From JBBDLF01 sp040879025 (GTDB taxonomy: Bacteria > Pseudomonadota > Gammaproteobacteria > Pseudomonadales > Pseudohongiellaceae): a stretch of 64,000 nt of DNA. The notes below the pieces were generated by a model. It saw only the letters and a program-made list of their open reading frames with translations. It was not told the origin of the DNA and searched no databases. How positions within the stretch are numbered: the first letter of the stretch is position 1; every line of letters begins with the position of its first letter. The DNA lies in contig JBBDLF010000013.1 in NCBI GenBank assembly GCA_040879025.1, positions 65,461 to 129,460 of the forward strand. The letters run 5' to 3'. A program made the position numbers and the translations under genes. Below are positions 1 to 7,890 of this stretch, piece after piece.

Positions 1-2
1 CC

Positions 3-686
3 GCGTTGCTTGCGTATGCCAATCTCTCCTGGGATGATGTGACTCCGGTGGAAGTCGGGGGATACAATGCTTCCATCGACGCGGTGTTGAATAATCGCGC
101 CGACGTGGTTGGCGGAGCCTGCAATTCACCCCCGTTTCTGCGCATTGAGGCTTCTCCCCGCGGCCTGAGTTTTACCACTTTCCCTCATGAAAACACGGAA
201 GGCGTCGCCCGCGTCAGGGCGCGACTTCCCTGGTACGTTCCCCATATAGCGATTGAAGGGCCCACGATTCCTTCCGAAGGCATCGAGGTGTTTACATCGG
301 CCTATCCGCTGTTGGTGGGAATGGATACCAGTGCCGATGCCACCGTCTACAATCTCGTGAAAGTAATGCATAAGCATTTTGACGAGTTCAAGGATAACGC
401 ACCCGGCGCCAATGGCTGGATCATGGAGCGCCAGAAATTTGATCAGGCATTCATTCCCTTCCATCCGGCGGCCATTCGCTACTTTCGTGAAATCGGTGCC
501 TGGACCGAGGCAGCGGAAGCACAGCAACAGGCCAATTTATTTCGTCAGCAAGTGTTGAAAAACGCATGGGACAATTTTTTGCCGGGGGCTCCCGATGACT
601 ACCAGGAGTTTGAGACGGCCTGGTTCGCCGCGCGACAGGAAGCGCTGGAAGCCGAAGGGCTGGTTACCCTCGCTGATAGCATGTAG
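3..686 (+). CDS. TAXI-family TRAP transporter solute-binding protein (C-terminal part)
   Basis: This is the 3' part of a periplasmic substrate-binding protein of a TRAP transporter. The frame is open from the window edge, so the true start and the signal peptide lie outside. About 227 residues remain of a family that is usually 320-380 residues. The text includes a ligand-lobe segment (VLNNRADVVGGACNSPP) and a C-terminal helical stretch (HPAAIRYFREIGAW) typical of TAXI proteins. The gene 84 bases downstream is the fused DctQM-type permease that such proteins serve, which strongly supports the call. TAXI proteins bind small organic anions such as glutamate or dicarboxylates; the ligand here cannot be read from the sequence. 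The family is fairly sure and the substrate unknown. Confidence 0.82.
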   Translation, partial: ALLAYANLSWDDVTPVEVGGYNASIDAVLNNRADVVGGACNSPPFLRIEASPRGLSFTTFPHENTEGVARVRARLPWYVPHIAIEGPTIPSEGIEVFTSAYPLLVGMDTSADATVYNLVKVMHKHFDEFKDNAPGANGWIMERQKFDQAFIPFHPAAIRYFREIGAWTEAAEAQQQANLFRQQVLKNAWDNFLPGAPDDYQEFETAWFAARQEALEAEGLVTLADSM

Positions 687-731
687 GCTTCGTTTCGGTT
701 CCGGGTTTTGGGAATCCAGGCTCCCTAGTTT

Positions 732-757
732 TTCGCGACACCAATTCGCGACACCAA
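732..757. repeat. 13-bp perfect tandem duplication
   Basis: The 13-mer TTCGCGACACCAA occurs at 732-744 and again at 745-757, directly upstream of the ribosome binding region of the TRAP permease. It lies in the spacer between two genes likely to be cotranscribed. It is one of several such spacer duplications in this window and is probably a slippage product. Confidence 0.9.
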
Positions 758-769
758 GAAGAATAAATA

Positions 770-2764
770 ATGACAGATAAGATAACAGTTCGCGCCGATA
801 GCGACGACACGCCCGAAGAAGAAATCATTGAATTGCAACGTTACCGCAAGCTGGGCTACCGGTGGCGGGCGACCATGGCGATTCTTACCGGCGTTTCCAC
901 ACTGCTCGCCATCAACCAGATTTTCAATCTGGGATTCTTCCTCGACTCGGTCATGCTCGACAGCAGATACATGTATCTGATTACCGGGTCAATGCTGTCG
1001 ATGGTCTTCATTACATTCCCTTCCCACCGCGGCACCCTGAACCATGTGCCGTGGTATGACGTCGCCGTCATTGCAGTGATTGCCGTTGTCTTTGCGTATT
1101 TTGCGTTCAATGCAGAGCGTATCGTGCTGGAAGCATGGGAATATGCCGCCCCGCCTGTGGGTATAGCGCTGTCGTTGATTACCTGGGCGATCGTGCTGGA
1201 GGCGGGCAGACGAGCCGGCGGCTGGCCGATCTTCTTTATCGTGCTGGTCCTGTCGGCTTATCCGATGTATGCCCATCTGATGCCCGACGTGGTCGCCGGT
1301 ATTGGTATGCCCATTCACGACGTGGCGATATTCCACATCATGGGCGCTGAAAGTCTGTTCGGCATCCCCATGGAGGCTTTTGCCCAGTTGGTCTTCGGGT
1401 TTCTATTGTTCGGCGTGGCGCTGCAGTACACCGGGGGCGGTCCGTTCTTTATTAACCTCGCCTTTGCGTTGCTGGGGAACATGCGCGGCGGCCCCGCCAA
1501 GGTAGCCATTTTCTCAAGCGGGTTGATGGGGTCGATGAGTGGCGGGCCCGTCACCAATGTACTGACCACAGGTCCGCTCTCGATCCCTGCTATGCGGCGA
1601 ATCGGTTTTACCCGCCAGTATGCTGCTGGGGTCGAGGCCTGCGCCTCGACCGGGGGGGTGTTGATGCCGCCCATCATGGGTGCGACGGCCTTTGTCATGG
1701 CGAGCTTTCTCAACGTCAGTTACGTCACCGTTGCGATCGCGGCTATCGTGCCATCCGTATTGTATTTCTTCGGCCTGTTTATGCAGATTGACGCTTACGC
1801 GGCCAAACGCCAGCTTGCGGGACTGCCCAAAGAAGAACTTCCGCGCTTACGGGAGGTGATGAAAGAAGGTTGGTATTTTATTGCGGTTTTTGCGACGCTG
1901 GTGTGGCTGCTTGTGTATATGCAAAGGGAGGCCACGGCGCCGTTTTACGCGACCGGACTGCTTCTGGTGATCAATCATTTCACCAATCATCGGCTGAGCC
2001 TGAAACGGTTCATGGAAATGGTCGCCGCCACCGGCAGGATAATGGCGGAGCTGGCCGGCATACTGGCGGCCATTGGACTTATCATAGGCGCCCTGGCGGT
2101 GACGGGCATGGCCGGTACGCTGGCCAATGACCTGGTTTATATTGCCGGTGACAATGTACTGGTGCTGTTGCTTATGGGCGCGCTTACCAGTTTTGTGCTG
2201 GGCATTGGCATGACGGTCACGGCGGCCTATATCTTTCTCGCGATCGTACTGGCCCCGGCGCTGGTGAACGCCGGCCTGGATCCACTGGCAAGTCATATGT
2301 TCATCATGTACTGGGGTATGCTGAGTTTCATCACCCCGCCGGTGGCTCTGGCCGCTTTTGCCGCCGCCTCGGTCGCCAACGTATCTCCGATGCGAGCGGG
2401 GTTCGAAGCCATGCGCCTGGGCACGATAATTTACTTCATACCCTTTTTCTTTGTCTTCAACCCGGCACTTCTATTTCAGGGCACGCTCACCCAGATCGTC
2501 ATCGTGATCTCCACGGCACTGATCGGCGTGGCATTGATTTCGGCCGCGTTGCAGGGCTATCTGTTGGGCGTCGGCAATCTGGGTGAGGGGAAACTCGGGG
2601 CGCTGACTCGCACGTTGATCGGGCTCGCGGGGCTGTCGCTGGCTATCCCTGGCGGAGGCATGCTGGGTATGAGCCAGGTGATGCTGTTTCTTGCCGGGGC
2701 GGTACTTGTGGTTGCCGGCATCGGGATGACGATCATTCAGAAACGTCGTCCGGGGTTCGGTTGA
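770..2764 (+). CDS. TRAP transporter fused permease (DctQM type, TAXI class)
   Basis: This is an inner-membrane secondary transporter that uses a sodium or proton gradient to import a ligand delivered by the periplasmic TAXI protein encoded just upstream. At 664 residues it has the length of the DctQ-DctM fusion found with TAXI systems. The N-terminal cytoplasmic segment is acidic (about residues 1-25), followed by hydrophobic helices over the rest of the chain. The conserved DctM-type glycine/serine-rich stretch is visible as GSMSGGPVTNVLTTG, followed by GGVLMPPIMGATAFVMA. The ATG follows a purine-rich AAGAAG. A hydrophobic tail (about 570-664) extends beyond the core permease. The operon call rests on the 84-base spacing and matching families. 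Confidence 0.92.
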   Translation: MTDKITVRADSDDTPEEEIIELQRYRKLGYRWRATMAILTGVSTLLAINQIFNLGFFLDSVMLDSRYMYLITGSMLSMVFITFPSHRGTLNHVPWYDVAVIAVIAVVFAYFAFNAERIVLEAWEYAAPPVGIALSLITWAIVLEAGRRAGGWPIFFIVLVLSAYPMYAHLMPDVVAGIGMPIHDVAIFHIMGAESLFGIPMEAFAQLVFGFLLFGVALQYTGGGPFFINLAFALLGNMRGGPAKVAIFSSGLMGSMSGGPVTNVLTTGPLSIPAMRRIGFTRQYAAGVEACASTGGVLMPPIMGATAFVMASFLNVSYVTVAIAAIVPSVLYFFGLFMQIDAYAAKRQLAGLPKEELPRLREVMKEGWYFIAVFATLVWLLVYMQREATAPFYATGLLLVINHFTNHRLSLKRFMEMVAATGRIMAELAGILAAIGLIIGALAVTGMAGTLANDLVYIAGDNVLVLLLMGALTSFVLGIGMTVTAAYIFLAIVLAPALVNAGLDPLASHMFIMYWGMLSFITPPVALAAFAAASVANVSPMRAGFEAMRLGTIIYFIPFFFVFNPALLFQGTLTQIVIVISTALIGVALISAALQGYLLGVGNLGEGKLGALTRTLIGLAGLSLAIPGGGMLGMSQVMLFLAGAVLVVAGIGMTIIQKRRPGFG

Positions 2765-2923
2765 CGCCCTGATTGGATCAAGAGTGGCCGAGGACCGCAA
2801 TGATACCGACGGCAGGTATTTACGCGGCAACGCTGTACTTGATTAAAGCGGGTTACTGGTTTAACTTGATGATGAATACGGTAGCGTATATCGGTGCAAT
2901 AACAACCTAAACCTGTCGAAAGC

Positions 2924-2953
2924 CCGTTTGTGCCGTGAGCACAGCGGTTTTTT
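2924..2953 (+). terminator. Hairpin plus T-tract upstream of the secreted protein gene
   Basis: An imperfect stem runs from CCGTTTGTGC to GCACAGCGG around a CGTGA loop (2924-2947) and is followed by six T (2948-2953). This is the form of an intrinsic terminator. It sits 160 bases after the permease stop but only 18 bases before the next start codon, so it could end the TRAP transcript or act as an attenuator in the leader of the next gene. I inferred it from shape only. Confidence 0.5.
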
Positions 2954-2971
2954 CATCTCCGGAGTTGTCCC

Positions 2972-3985
2972 ATGAACGATTCCCATCTTCGCGGTAGAAT
3001 CCTGATCACAACAACCCTGACTTTCGCCATGCTGGCGGCTGCTTCCGTCGCGGCCCAGGAATCAGATTCATGGCAGGTTCCGAGAACGGCCGATGGTCAA
3101 CCCGATCTGCAGGGGGTCTGGGCAAACAATACCCTCACGCCGGTCGAGCGCCCCGCCGTTTTTGGGGATCAGGAGATTCTGACCGACGAGGACATACGGT
3201 TTCTGGAGCAGCGTATTGCCGAGATAACTGCCGAGGGGGGTGATGCCCTGTTCGGCGGCGGGGTGCTGGAGGCGGCATTCAGCGGAGAGATTCAATCCTA
3301 CGATCCCAGCACCGGTAACTATGATCAGTCATGGATGGCGCAGCGCAGCGTCCACCGGCGTACGTCCCAGATCATCGATCCTCCAACCGGAAAATATCCG
3401 CCACGAACAGAGGAAGCCATCGCCGTGGCCAACGAGCGCCGTGCGTATCGTCAGGAACATCCGGCGGACTCCTGGGAAGATCGTCCCCTGAGCGAGCGTT
3501 GCATAAGTTATGGCGCTCCTTATCTTGGGTCGGGATACAACAGTTACTGGCAAATTGTACAATCAGAAAATTATGTAACAATCATTCAGGAAATGATCCA
3601 TGACGTGCGCATCATCCCTCTGGATGGGCGGCCTCACATACCGGACAACGTCAAGCTGTGGCATGGTGATTCTCGCGGTTACTGGGACGGGGATACTCTG
3701 GTAATCGAGACCAGAAACTACGCGGAGGAAAGCGATTACGGTCCTGATACTGCCGCCAAAATCAATGTTGAACGGCTGACGCGCCTTGGTCCGGACGCCT
3801 TGCAGTACGAAATAACCTCCCACGATCCCGGGACGTTCAGCGCGCCGTATACACGTCAGATTATTTTTGACCACAGCCCGGATCCGATCTATGAATATGC
3901 CTGTCACGAAGGTAACTACGGCATGATGTATATACTCTCCGGGCATCGCGCCGAGGAAAGACGGGCGGCGGAAGCTACCGACTAA
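2972..3985 (+). CDS. Secreted protein of unknown function
   Basis: This 337-residue protein has a clear Sec signal peptide (positively charged start, hydrophobic core TLTFAMLAAASV, cleavage likely after AAQ near residue 29), so it acts in the periplasm or outside the cell. The mature start has a motif, PRTADGQPDLQGVW, that I recognise from large families of uncharacterised exported proteins in environmental bacteria. No catalytic motif is evident. A single late Cys-His pair (YACHEGNYG) and an earlier Cys (RCISYGAPYL) could bind a cofactor or form a disulfide, but this is speculation. The start is supported by GGAG eight bases upstream. A terminator-like hairpin lies directly before the ribosome binding site. 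The Tat-exported VOC protein gene follows after 38 bases and may be co-expressed. Confidence 0.75.
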   Translation: MNDSHLRGRILITTTLTFAMLAAASVAAQESDSWQVPRTADGQPDLQGVWANNTLTPVERPAVFGDQEILTDEDIRFLEQRIAEITAEGGDALFGGGVLEAAFSGEIQSYDPSTGNYDQSWMAQRSVHRRTSQIIDPPTGKYPPRTEEAIAVANERRAYRQEHPADSWEDRPLSERCISYGAPYLGSGYNSYWQIVQSENYVTIIQEMIHDVRIIPLDGRPHIPDNVKLWHGDSRGYWDGDTLVIETRNYAEESDYGPDTAAKINVERLTRLGPDALQYEITSHDPGTFSAPYTRQIIFDHSPDPIYEYACHEGNYGMMYILSGHRAEERRAAEATD

Positions 3986-4023
3986 ACCGACAACCCGAGC
4001 CGACAACGCGACACGGACTCCAC

Positions 4024-5097
4024 ATGACGAGATCAGGCAGGCGCGCACCCCGGATTGCCGGCGGACTTTCCCGCAGGAATCTATTGAAGGCTGTTCCTGT
4101 ACTTGCTCTCGCACCGGGTCTTCTGGCACAGCAGAGGCCCGTCAGCATCCCTGTCAGCAAACTGCATCACTTCGGATTGCGAGTAAGCGATGTCTCCCGT
4201 TCCCTCGATTTCTACCAGGGCCTGTTTGGCGCCCCGGTTCTGGCGCGGCAAGGGGAAACAGTATGTCTTCAAATTGGCGATGGCCCGTATTTTTTCTCAC
4301 TTTCGCCGACGCGAGCAGGAGAGCCTCCGGCTATCAGTCAAATTGGAATATCAGTTCCCGATTTCAATCCCGACCGCGTAAGTGATCAATTGGTTGCGCA
4401 TGGGATTGATCGCGGCCCATCACCCGCGTCGGGGCAAAGCCGGAGGCAGGCTGTCACGCAAACCTGGATCAGAAGTCGTGATCCGGATGAGGGAGGCGAT
4501 GTCGACGGAACCCGGGAATTGCTTTTTACCGACCCGGACGGCATTCTTTACCAGTTGTGCGGCCCCGCGTATTGCGGTGGCGCCGGTCCGCTGGGAAACC
4601 GCTGCGACGCTATTGAACCCGCATCCGCGGACGGCCTGCTGCAATTGCATGAATTGAGTCATTTCACCAACCGGGTTGCCAGCGCGGAGCGTGCCAACCG
4701 CTTTCATCGGAACCTGTTCGGCCTTGGATTTCAGGCTTACCAAGGACCGAATGCACCGGTGATCGGCGTGGGAGACGGCATCCAGTTTTTGATGTATATC
4801 GGTGGCGCGCAAGAAAGTGGCGGCGAGATTGACCATGTCTGTCTCAGCGTGCAGGGCTTTGATGTTGATCGCATTCTGTCCGAGCTGACCGACTATGGAT
4901 TGACTTCTCGCGGCGATAATCCACAGATTCTCCCGCTTGTGCATTACATCAGCCTGCGCATGCCAAACCGCGGCGGCGTCGAAGGCGGCACACCCGAACT
5001 TTATTTCTCCGATCCGGACGGATTGCGTATACAACTCCAGGACCCGGGTTACTGTGGCGGCGGAGGTTATCTCGGCGACGCCTGCGAGCCGCTTTGA
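4024..5097 (+). CDS. Tat-exported two-domain VOC (glyoxalase/dioxygenase) family protein
   Basis: This 357-residue protein starts with a twin-arginine signal (SRRNLLKAVPVLALAPG, residues about 17-33), so it is probably exported folded, with its metal already bound. Two vicinal-oxygen-chelate repeats follow. The first opens at KLHHFGLRVSDV and ends at DPDGILYQLCGP; the second contains IDHVCLSVQGFDV and ends at DPDGLRIQLQDPGY. The paired His and the acidic residues before DPDG are where VOC enzymes hold a divalent metal. Both halves end in a similar cysteine- and glycine-rich tail (YCGGAGPLGNRC and YCGGGGYLGDAC), a sign of internal duplication. The reaction cannot be named: dioxygenase, lyase and binding protein are all possible. 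Confidence 0.82.
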   Translation: MTRSGRRAPRIAGGLSRRNLLKAVPVLALAPGLLAQQRPVSIPVSKLHHFGLRVSDVSRSLDFYQGLFGAPVLARQGETVCLQIGDGPYFFSLSPTRAGEPPAISQIGISVPDFNPDRVSDQLVAHGIDRGPSPASGQSRRQAVTQTWIRSRDPDEGGDVDGTRELLFTDPDGILYQLCGPAYCGGAGPLGNRCDAIEPASADGLLQLHELSHFTNRVASAERANRFHRNLFGLGFQAYQGPNAPVIGVGDGIQFLMYIGGAQESGGEIDHVCLSVQGFDVDRILSELTDYGLTSRGDNPQILPLVHYISLRMPNRGGVEGGTPELYFSDPDGLRIQLQDPGYCGGGGYLGDACEPL

Positions 5098-5141
5098 ACT
5101 CTGGTTGACTCGGGCGCGCTTTGTGCTCAGACTGATGAACA

Positions 5142-6143
5142 GTGATTGAAGAATTGGCAGGTTATGAATTGACGCTGTGGTCCGGTGCTTGCCGCCACTC
5201 TCAAGCGCATCTCATTTTTATTTCCGTGCTTACCCTCCTTGTTGCACCCCTGGCTGTCATGGCGGCTGAATCTGACGTGCCTGAGGATCCGTCAACCTGG
5301 GAGTGGCTCGAGGGCCGGCGCGATGACGTCTCGCGTAATGTCACCGGGCTGGGTCGGGCGATCGATGACTGGCTCGCCGGTGAAGCGGTCGGTGAACAGG
5401 AAAATGAAACGTATCTGCGTGTCGGTTTCAACCAACTGGTCGGCTCTTTCGATGGCTACCACTCGAAGCTGAAGATCGGAGGGAGCCTGGATTTGCCGCG
5501 ACTCTCGGAACGCTGGAAACTCATTCTCGAATCAGATGTTGATGAATTGAACAGCCTGAACGAAAACCGGCTTGAAAATACCCGTTCCAGCGTCGCGGCC
5601 GGCAGCTTCCGGTATGAACATACCGCCGAAAGCGGGTGGAATTTCAGCCACGATGTGGGTCTGCGGGCCGGGTTGCCGGTGGATGCGTTCTATCGGGTCA
5701 GGGCAGAACACGGTGTGGAGCTGAACGATCTCTGGGCGGTCGGTTTTCGGCAATCCGGCTGGTATTACCATTCCCGGGGCTGGGGGTCGGATACCCGTCT
5801 GTACTTCAGCCGGGAATTGACTCCCAACAGTTACCTGCGGCTCGAGTCTGAACTGAATTACCGCAAGGAATACGATACTTTTGAATTCGGGCAGTTCGCA
5901 ACGATCCATCAAACCCTTGGCGCAATGGAGACTCTCAGCTATCAAGTCGGCGTTCTGGGGCTTAGTCACCCCAATACGCGTATTGATGACTACTATGTTG
6001 AGGCGCGTTACCGCACGGCGATTTACGAGGACTGGCTGATACTTGAAGCCGCCCCCCAGGTGGTGGTTTCCAGAGATGAGAACTGGCGCCCGCAGCCCCG
6101 GTTTATTCTCAATCTCGAACTGCTGTTCTTTGATTTTGACTAA
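5142..6143 (+). CDS. Probable outer-membrane beta-barrel protein of unknown function
   Basis: The protein has up to 333 residues. After an atypically long N-terminus it has a hydrophobic export signal (LIFISVLTLLVAPLAVMAAES, cleavage near residue 41). The rest alternates polar and hydrophobic residues with many aromatics (GWYYHSRGWGSDTRLYFSREL, SYLRLESELNYRKEY) and ends with an amphipathic strand, LNLELLFFDFD, close to an outer-membrane insertion signal. This pattern fits a barrel of about 10-14 strands. The start is uncertain: GTG at 5142 gives the longest frame, and TTG at 5169 would give a more normal signal peptide. No family was recognised. It sits between exported proteins on the same strand. 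Confidence 0.62.
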   Translation: MIEELAGYELTLWSGACRHSQAHLIFISVLTLLVAPLAVMAAESDVPEDPSTWEWLEGRRDDVSRNVTGLGRAIDDWLAGEAVGEQENETYLRVGFNQLVGSFDGYHSKLKIGGSLDLPRLSERWKLILESDVDELNSLNENRLENTRSSVAAGSFRYEHTAESGWNFSHDVGLRAGLPVDAFYRVRAEHGVELNDLWAVGFRQSGWYYHSRGWGSDTRLYFSRELTPNSYLRLESELNYRKEYDTFEFGQFATIHQTLGAMETLSYQVGVLGLSHPNTRIDDYYVEARYRTAIYEDWLILEAAPQVVVSRDENWRPQPRFILNLELLFFDFD

Positions 6144-6251
6144 ACCCTTGTGCAGAGACACCCACTACCAATCACCCTCTACCAAGGTATGACAGCCAAG
6201 TCATTGTCTGTTAAATTATCCGCGCCCCGTTCATGAGCCGAGGACGGCCGG

Positions 6252-7085
6252 ATGCGAATTCCCAGTATTTCATCAAAGACTGCCGTTCTGGTGGCGGTCG
6301 TGGTGTTGTCCGGCGAAAATGCGACAGCACAGAACGTACATATCTCGCATTGCGCCGCGGGCTGCCCGGCCGGTGCTCCGGAATACAACGTGATTCTGGT
6401 GCGCAGTCTCTACGCGTTGTCAGCCAATTATCACACCCGCTTTGCTGACTGGGTATCCTATCGCGTGTTGGCCGACACTATCGGTGTGGCGTCACTTCTG
6501 CCCAGGATCTGGGAAGCTGACAATCTGTTGGGTGAGGGTCCCGGCCTGGAAGCCACTATTGATGCAGCGGCACCGGGAATAACCCAGCCGGTGCTGGATG
6601 CGGCGCAGGACCGGGAGTACCGACTGTCGGAGTACCGGATGAATGAGGTGGATCTCGGCCGGCTGGTTCCCATGAGCAGTTTCGCGGCAACTCCGTACTG
6701 GGAGGAGACCAATCTGCTGTCCATCATGTCTCCCCTGCGTCGGCCGATGCGGCAGGGTCCCTGGTCACGGCTTGATCAGGCGATAAACCGATTGGCTGCG
6801 TCAACCGGAGAAGTTCACGTGATCACCGGGCCGCTTTACAATACGCGCCAGGCCTCCGGTACGGGCCTGGCCGACACACCGCAGGCATTTTTCAAACTCG
6901 TTGCCTCAACAGACGGTCATATTTCCTCTTTCGTATTTGATCAGGAACTGCCCGAACACGCGCTGTTCTGCGAGCAGCGGGCCTCCTTTGCCGAGGTACA
7001 AATCGCCAGCGGCCTGGATTTTTTCCCGGACGCGCAGCAATGGCCATCGGGATCTCTGGATACCCAACTCGGATGTAACGACTAA
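6252..7085 (+). CDS. Secreted NUC1/EndoG-like protein with a degenerate active site
   Basis: This is a 277-residue protein with a signal peptide (hydrophobic AVLVAVVVLS, cleavage near residue 27). The middle resembles the beta-beta-alpha-Me DNA/RNA non-specific nucleases of the Serratia nuclease and endonuclease G family: YRMNEVDLGRLVPMSSF corresponds to the DRGH block, RRPMRQGPWSRLDQ to the LNQGAWARLE block, and EVHVITGPLY to the conserved strand after them. The key residues differ. The DRGH histidine is Arg137, the metal-binding Asn is Arg167 and the Glu is Asp175. It is therefore probably not a normal nuclease and may be a binding or structural derivative. Four cysteines (34, 38 and two near the C-terminus) may form disulfides. 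Confidence 0.72.
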   Translation: MRIPSISSKTAVLVAVVVLSGENATAQNVHISHCAAGCPAGAPEYNVILVRSLYALSANYHTRFADWVSYRVLADTIGVASLLPRIWEADNLLGEGPGLEATIDAAAPGITQPVLDAAQDREYRLSEYRMNEVDLGRLVPMSSFAATPYWEETNLLSIMSPLRRPMRQGPWSRLDQAINRLAASTGEVHVITGPLYNTRQASGTGLADTPQAFFKLVASTDGHISSFVFDQELPEHALFCEQRASFAEVQIASGLDFFPDAQQWPSGSLDTQLGCND

Positions 7086-7178
7086 TCCGGCTATAATCGG
7101 GATTCAATACTCAGGGACGTCATCATCCGCGAGAACTGAAAGGCGGGTTCGGCATCCCTTCGGAACCGAGGTTAAAAC

Positions 7179-7886
7179 GTGGACTTTATCATTCCTGCCG
7201 CCGAAATTAAGACCCTTCCTGTTCTGGGCTCCACCCGACGATTTCCCGTACACCGTGTTTATTGCGTCGGTCGAAACTACGCAGACCATGTTCGAGAAAT
7301 GGGTAACGACCCCGCGGGGGAGCCTCCACTGTTTTTCAGTAAACCCACGGATGCCGTGGTTACCGACAATGGCGATGTGCATTACCCCCCGCGTACCAGG
7401 GATCTGCACCACGAAGTTGAAATGGTCATCGCCCTCGGAAAAGGCGGTAGCAATATCGCGGTGGAAGATGCCGCCGATTGTGTTTTTGGATACGGCGTAG
7501 GAATAGATTTTACCCGTCGGGATTTGCAGAAGTTGGCGAAAAAGCTCGCAGGGCCCTGGGATCTTGCCAAGGGCTTCGATGATTCGGCCGCGATTTCGGC
7601 ACTGCATCCGGTGTCTGACATGGGGCATCCCCATGACGGTGAAATAACACTGGAGGTGAATGGTCAGTTGAGGCAGAAGGGCAGCCTGGAAGACATGATA
7701 TGGTCGGTACCTGAAATCATTGCGGAGCTGTCGACCTATTACGTATTGACGCCGGGAGATATTATCTTCAGCGGGACACCCGCCGGAGTGGGTCCGGTGA
7801 AACAGGGTGACCGGCTCGAGGCCGGGATCACTGGTATCGCTTCCCTGCAATGCGATATCGTGGCGCCCCGGGCGGCGCTTCCCTGA
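7179..7886 (+). CDS. Fumarylacetoacetate hydrolase (FAA) family protein
   Basis: This is a 235-residue cytoplasmic enzyme of the FAH fold, which hydrolyses, decarboxylates or isomerises beta-diketo acids using a divalent metal. Motifs include CVGRNYADHVREMG, LFFSKPTDAVV, HHEVEMVIALG with the first metal-binding glutamate, and the C-terminal GDIIFSGTPAGVGPV. The length equals that of the YcgM-like single-domain members. The GTG start is supported by GAGG ten bases upstream. Candidate substrates are acylpyruvates or oxaloacetate (tautomerase activity), and sequence reading does not separate these. It ends four bases before the convergent tamB stop, leaving no room for a shared terminator. Confidence 0.9.
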   Translation: MDFIIPAAEIKTLPVLGSTRRFPVHRVYCVGRNYADHVREMGNDPAGEPPLFFSKPTDAVVTDNGDVHYPPRTRDLHHEVEMVIALGKGGSNIAVEDAADCVFGYGVGIDFTRRDLQKLAKKLAGPWDLAKGFDDSAAISALHPVSDMGHPHDGEITLEVNGQLRQKGSLEDMIWSVPEIIAELSTYYVLTPGDIIFSGTPAGVGPVKQGDRLEAGITGIASLQCDIVAPRAALP

Positions 7887-7890
7887 TCCA

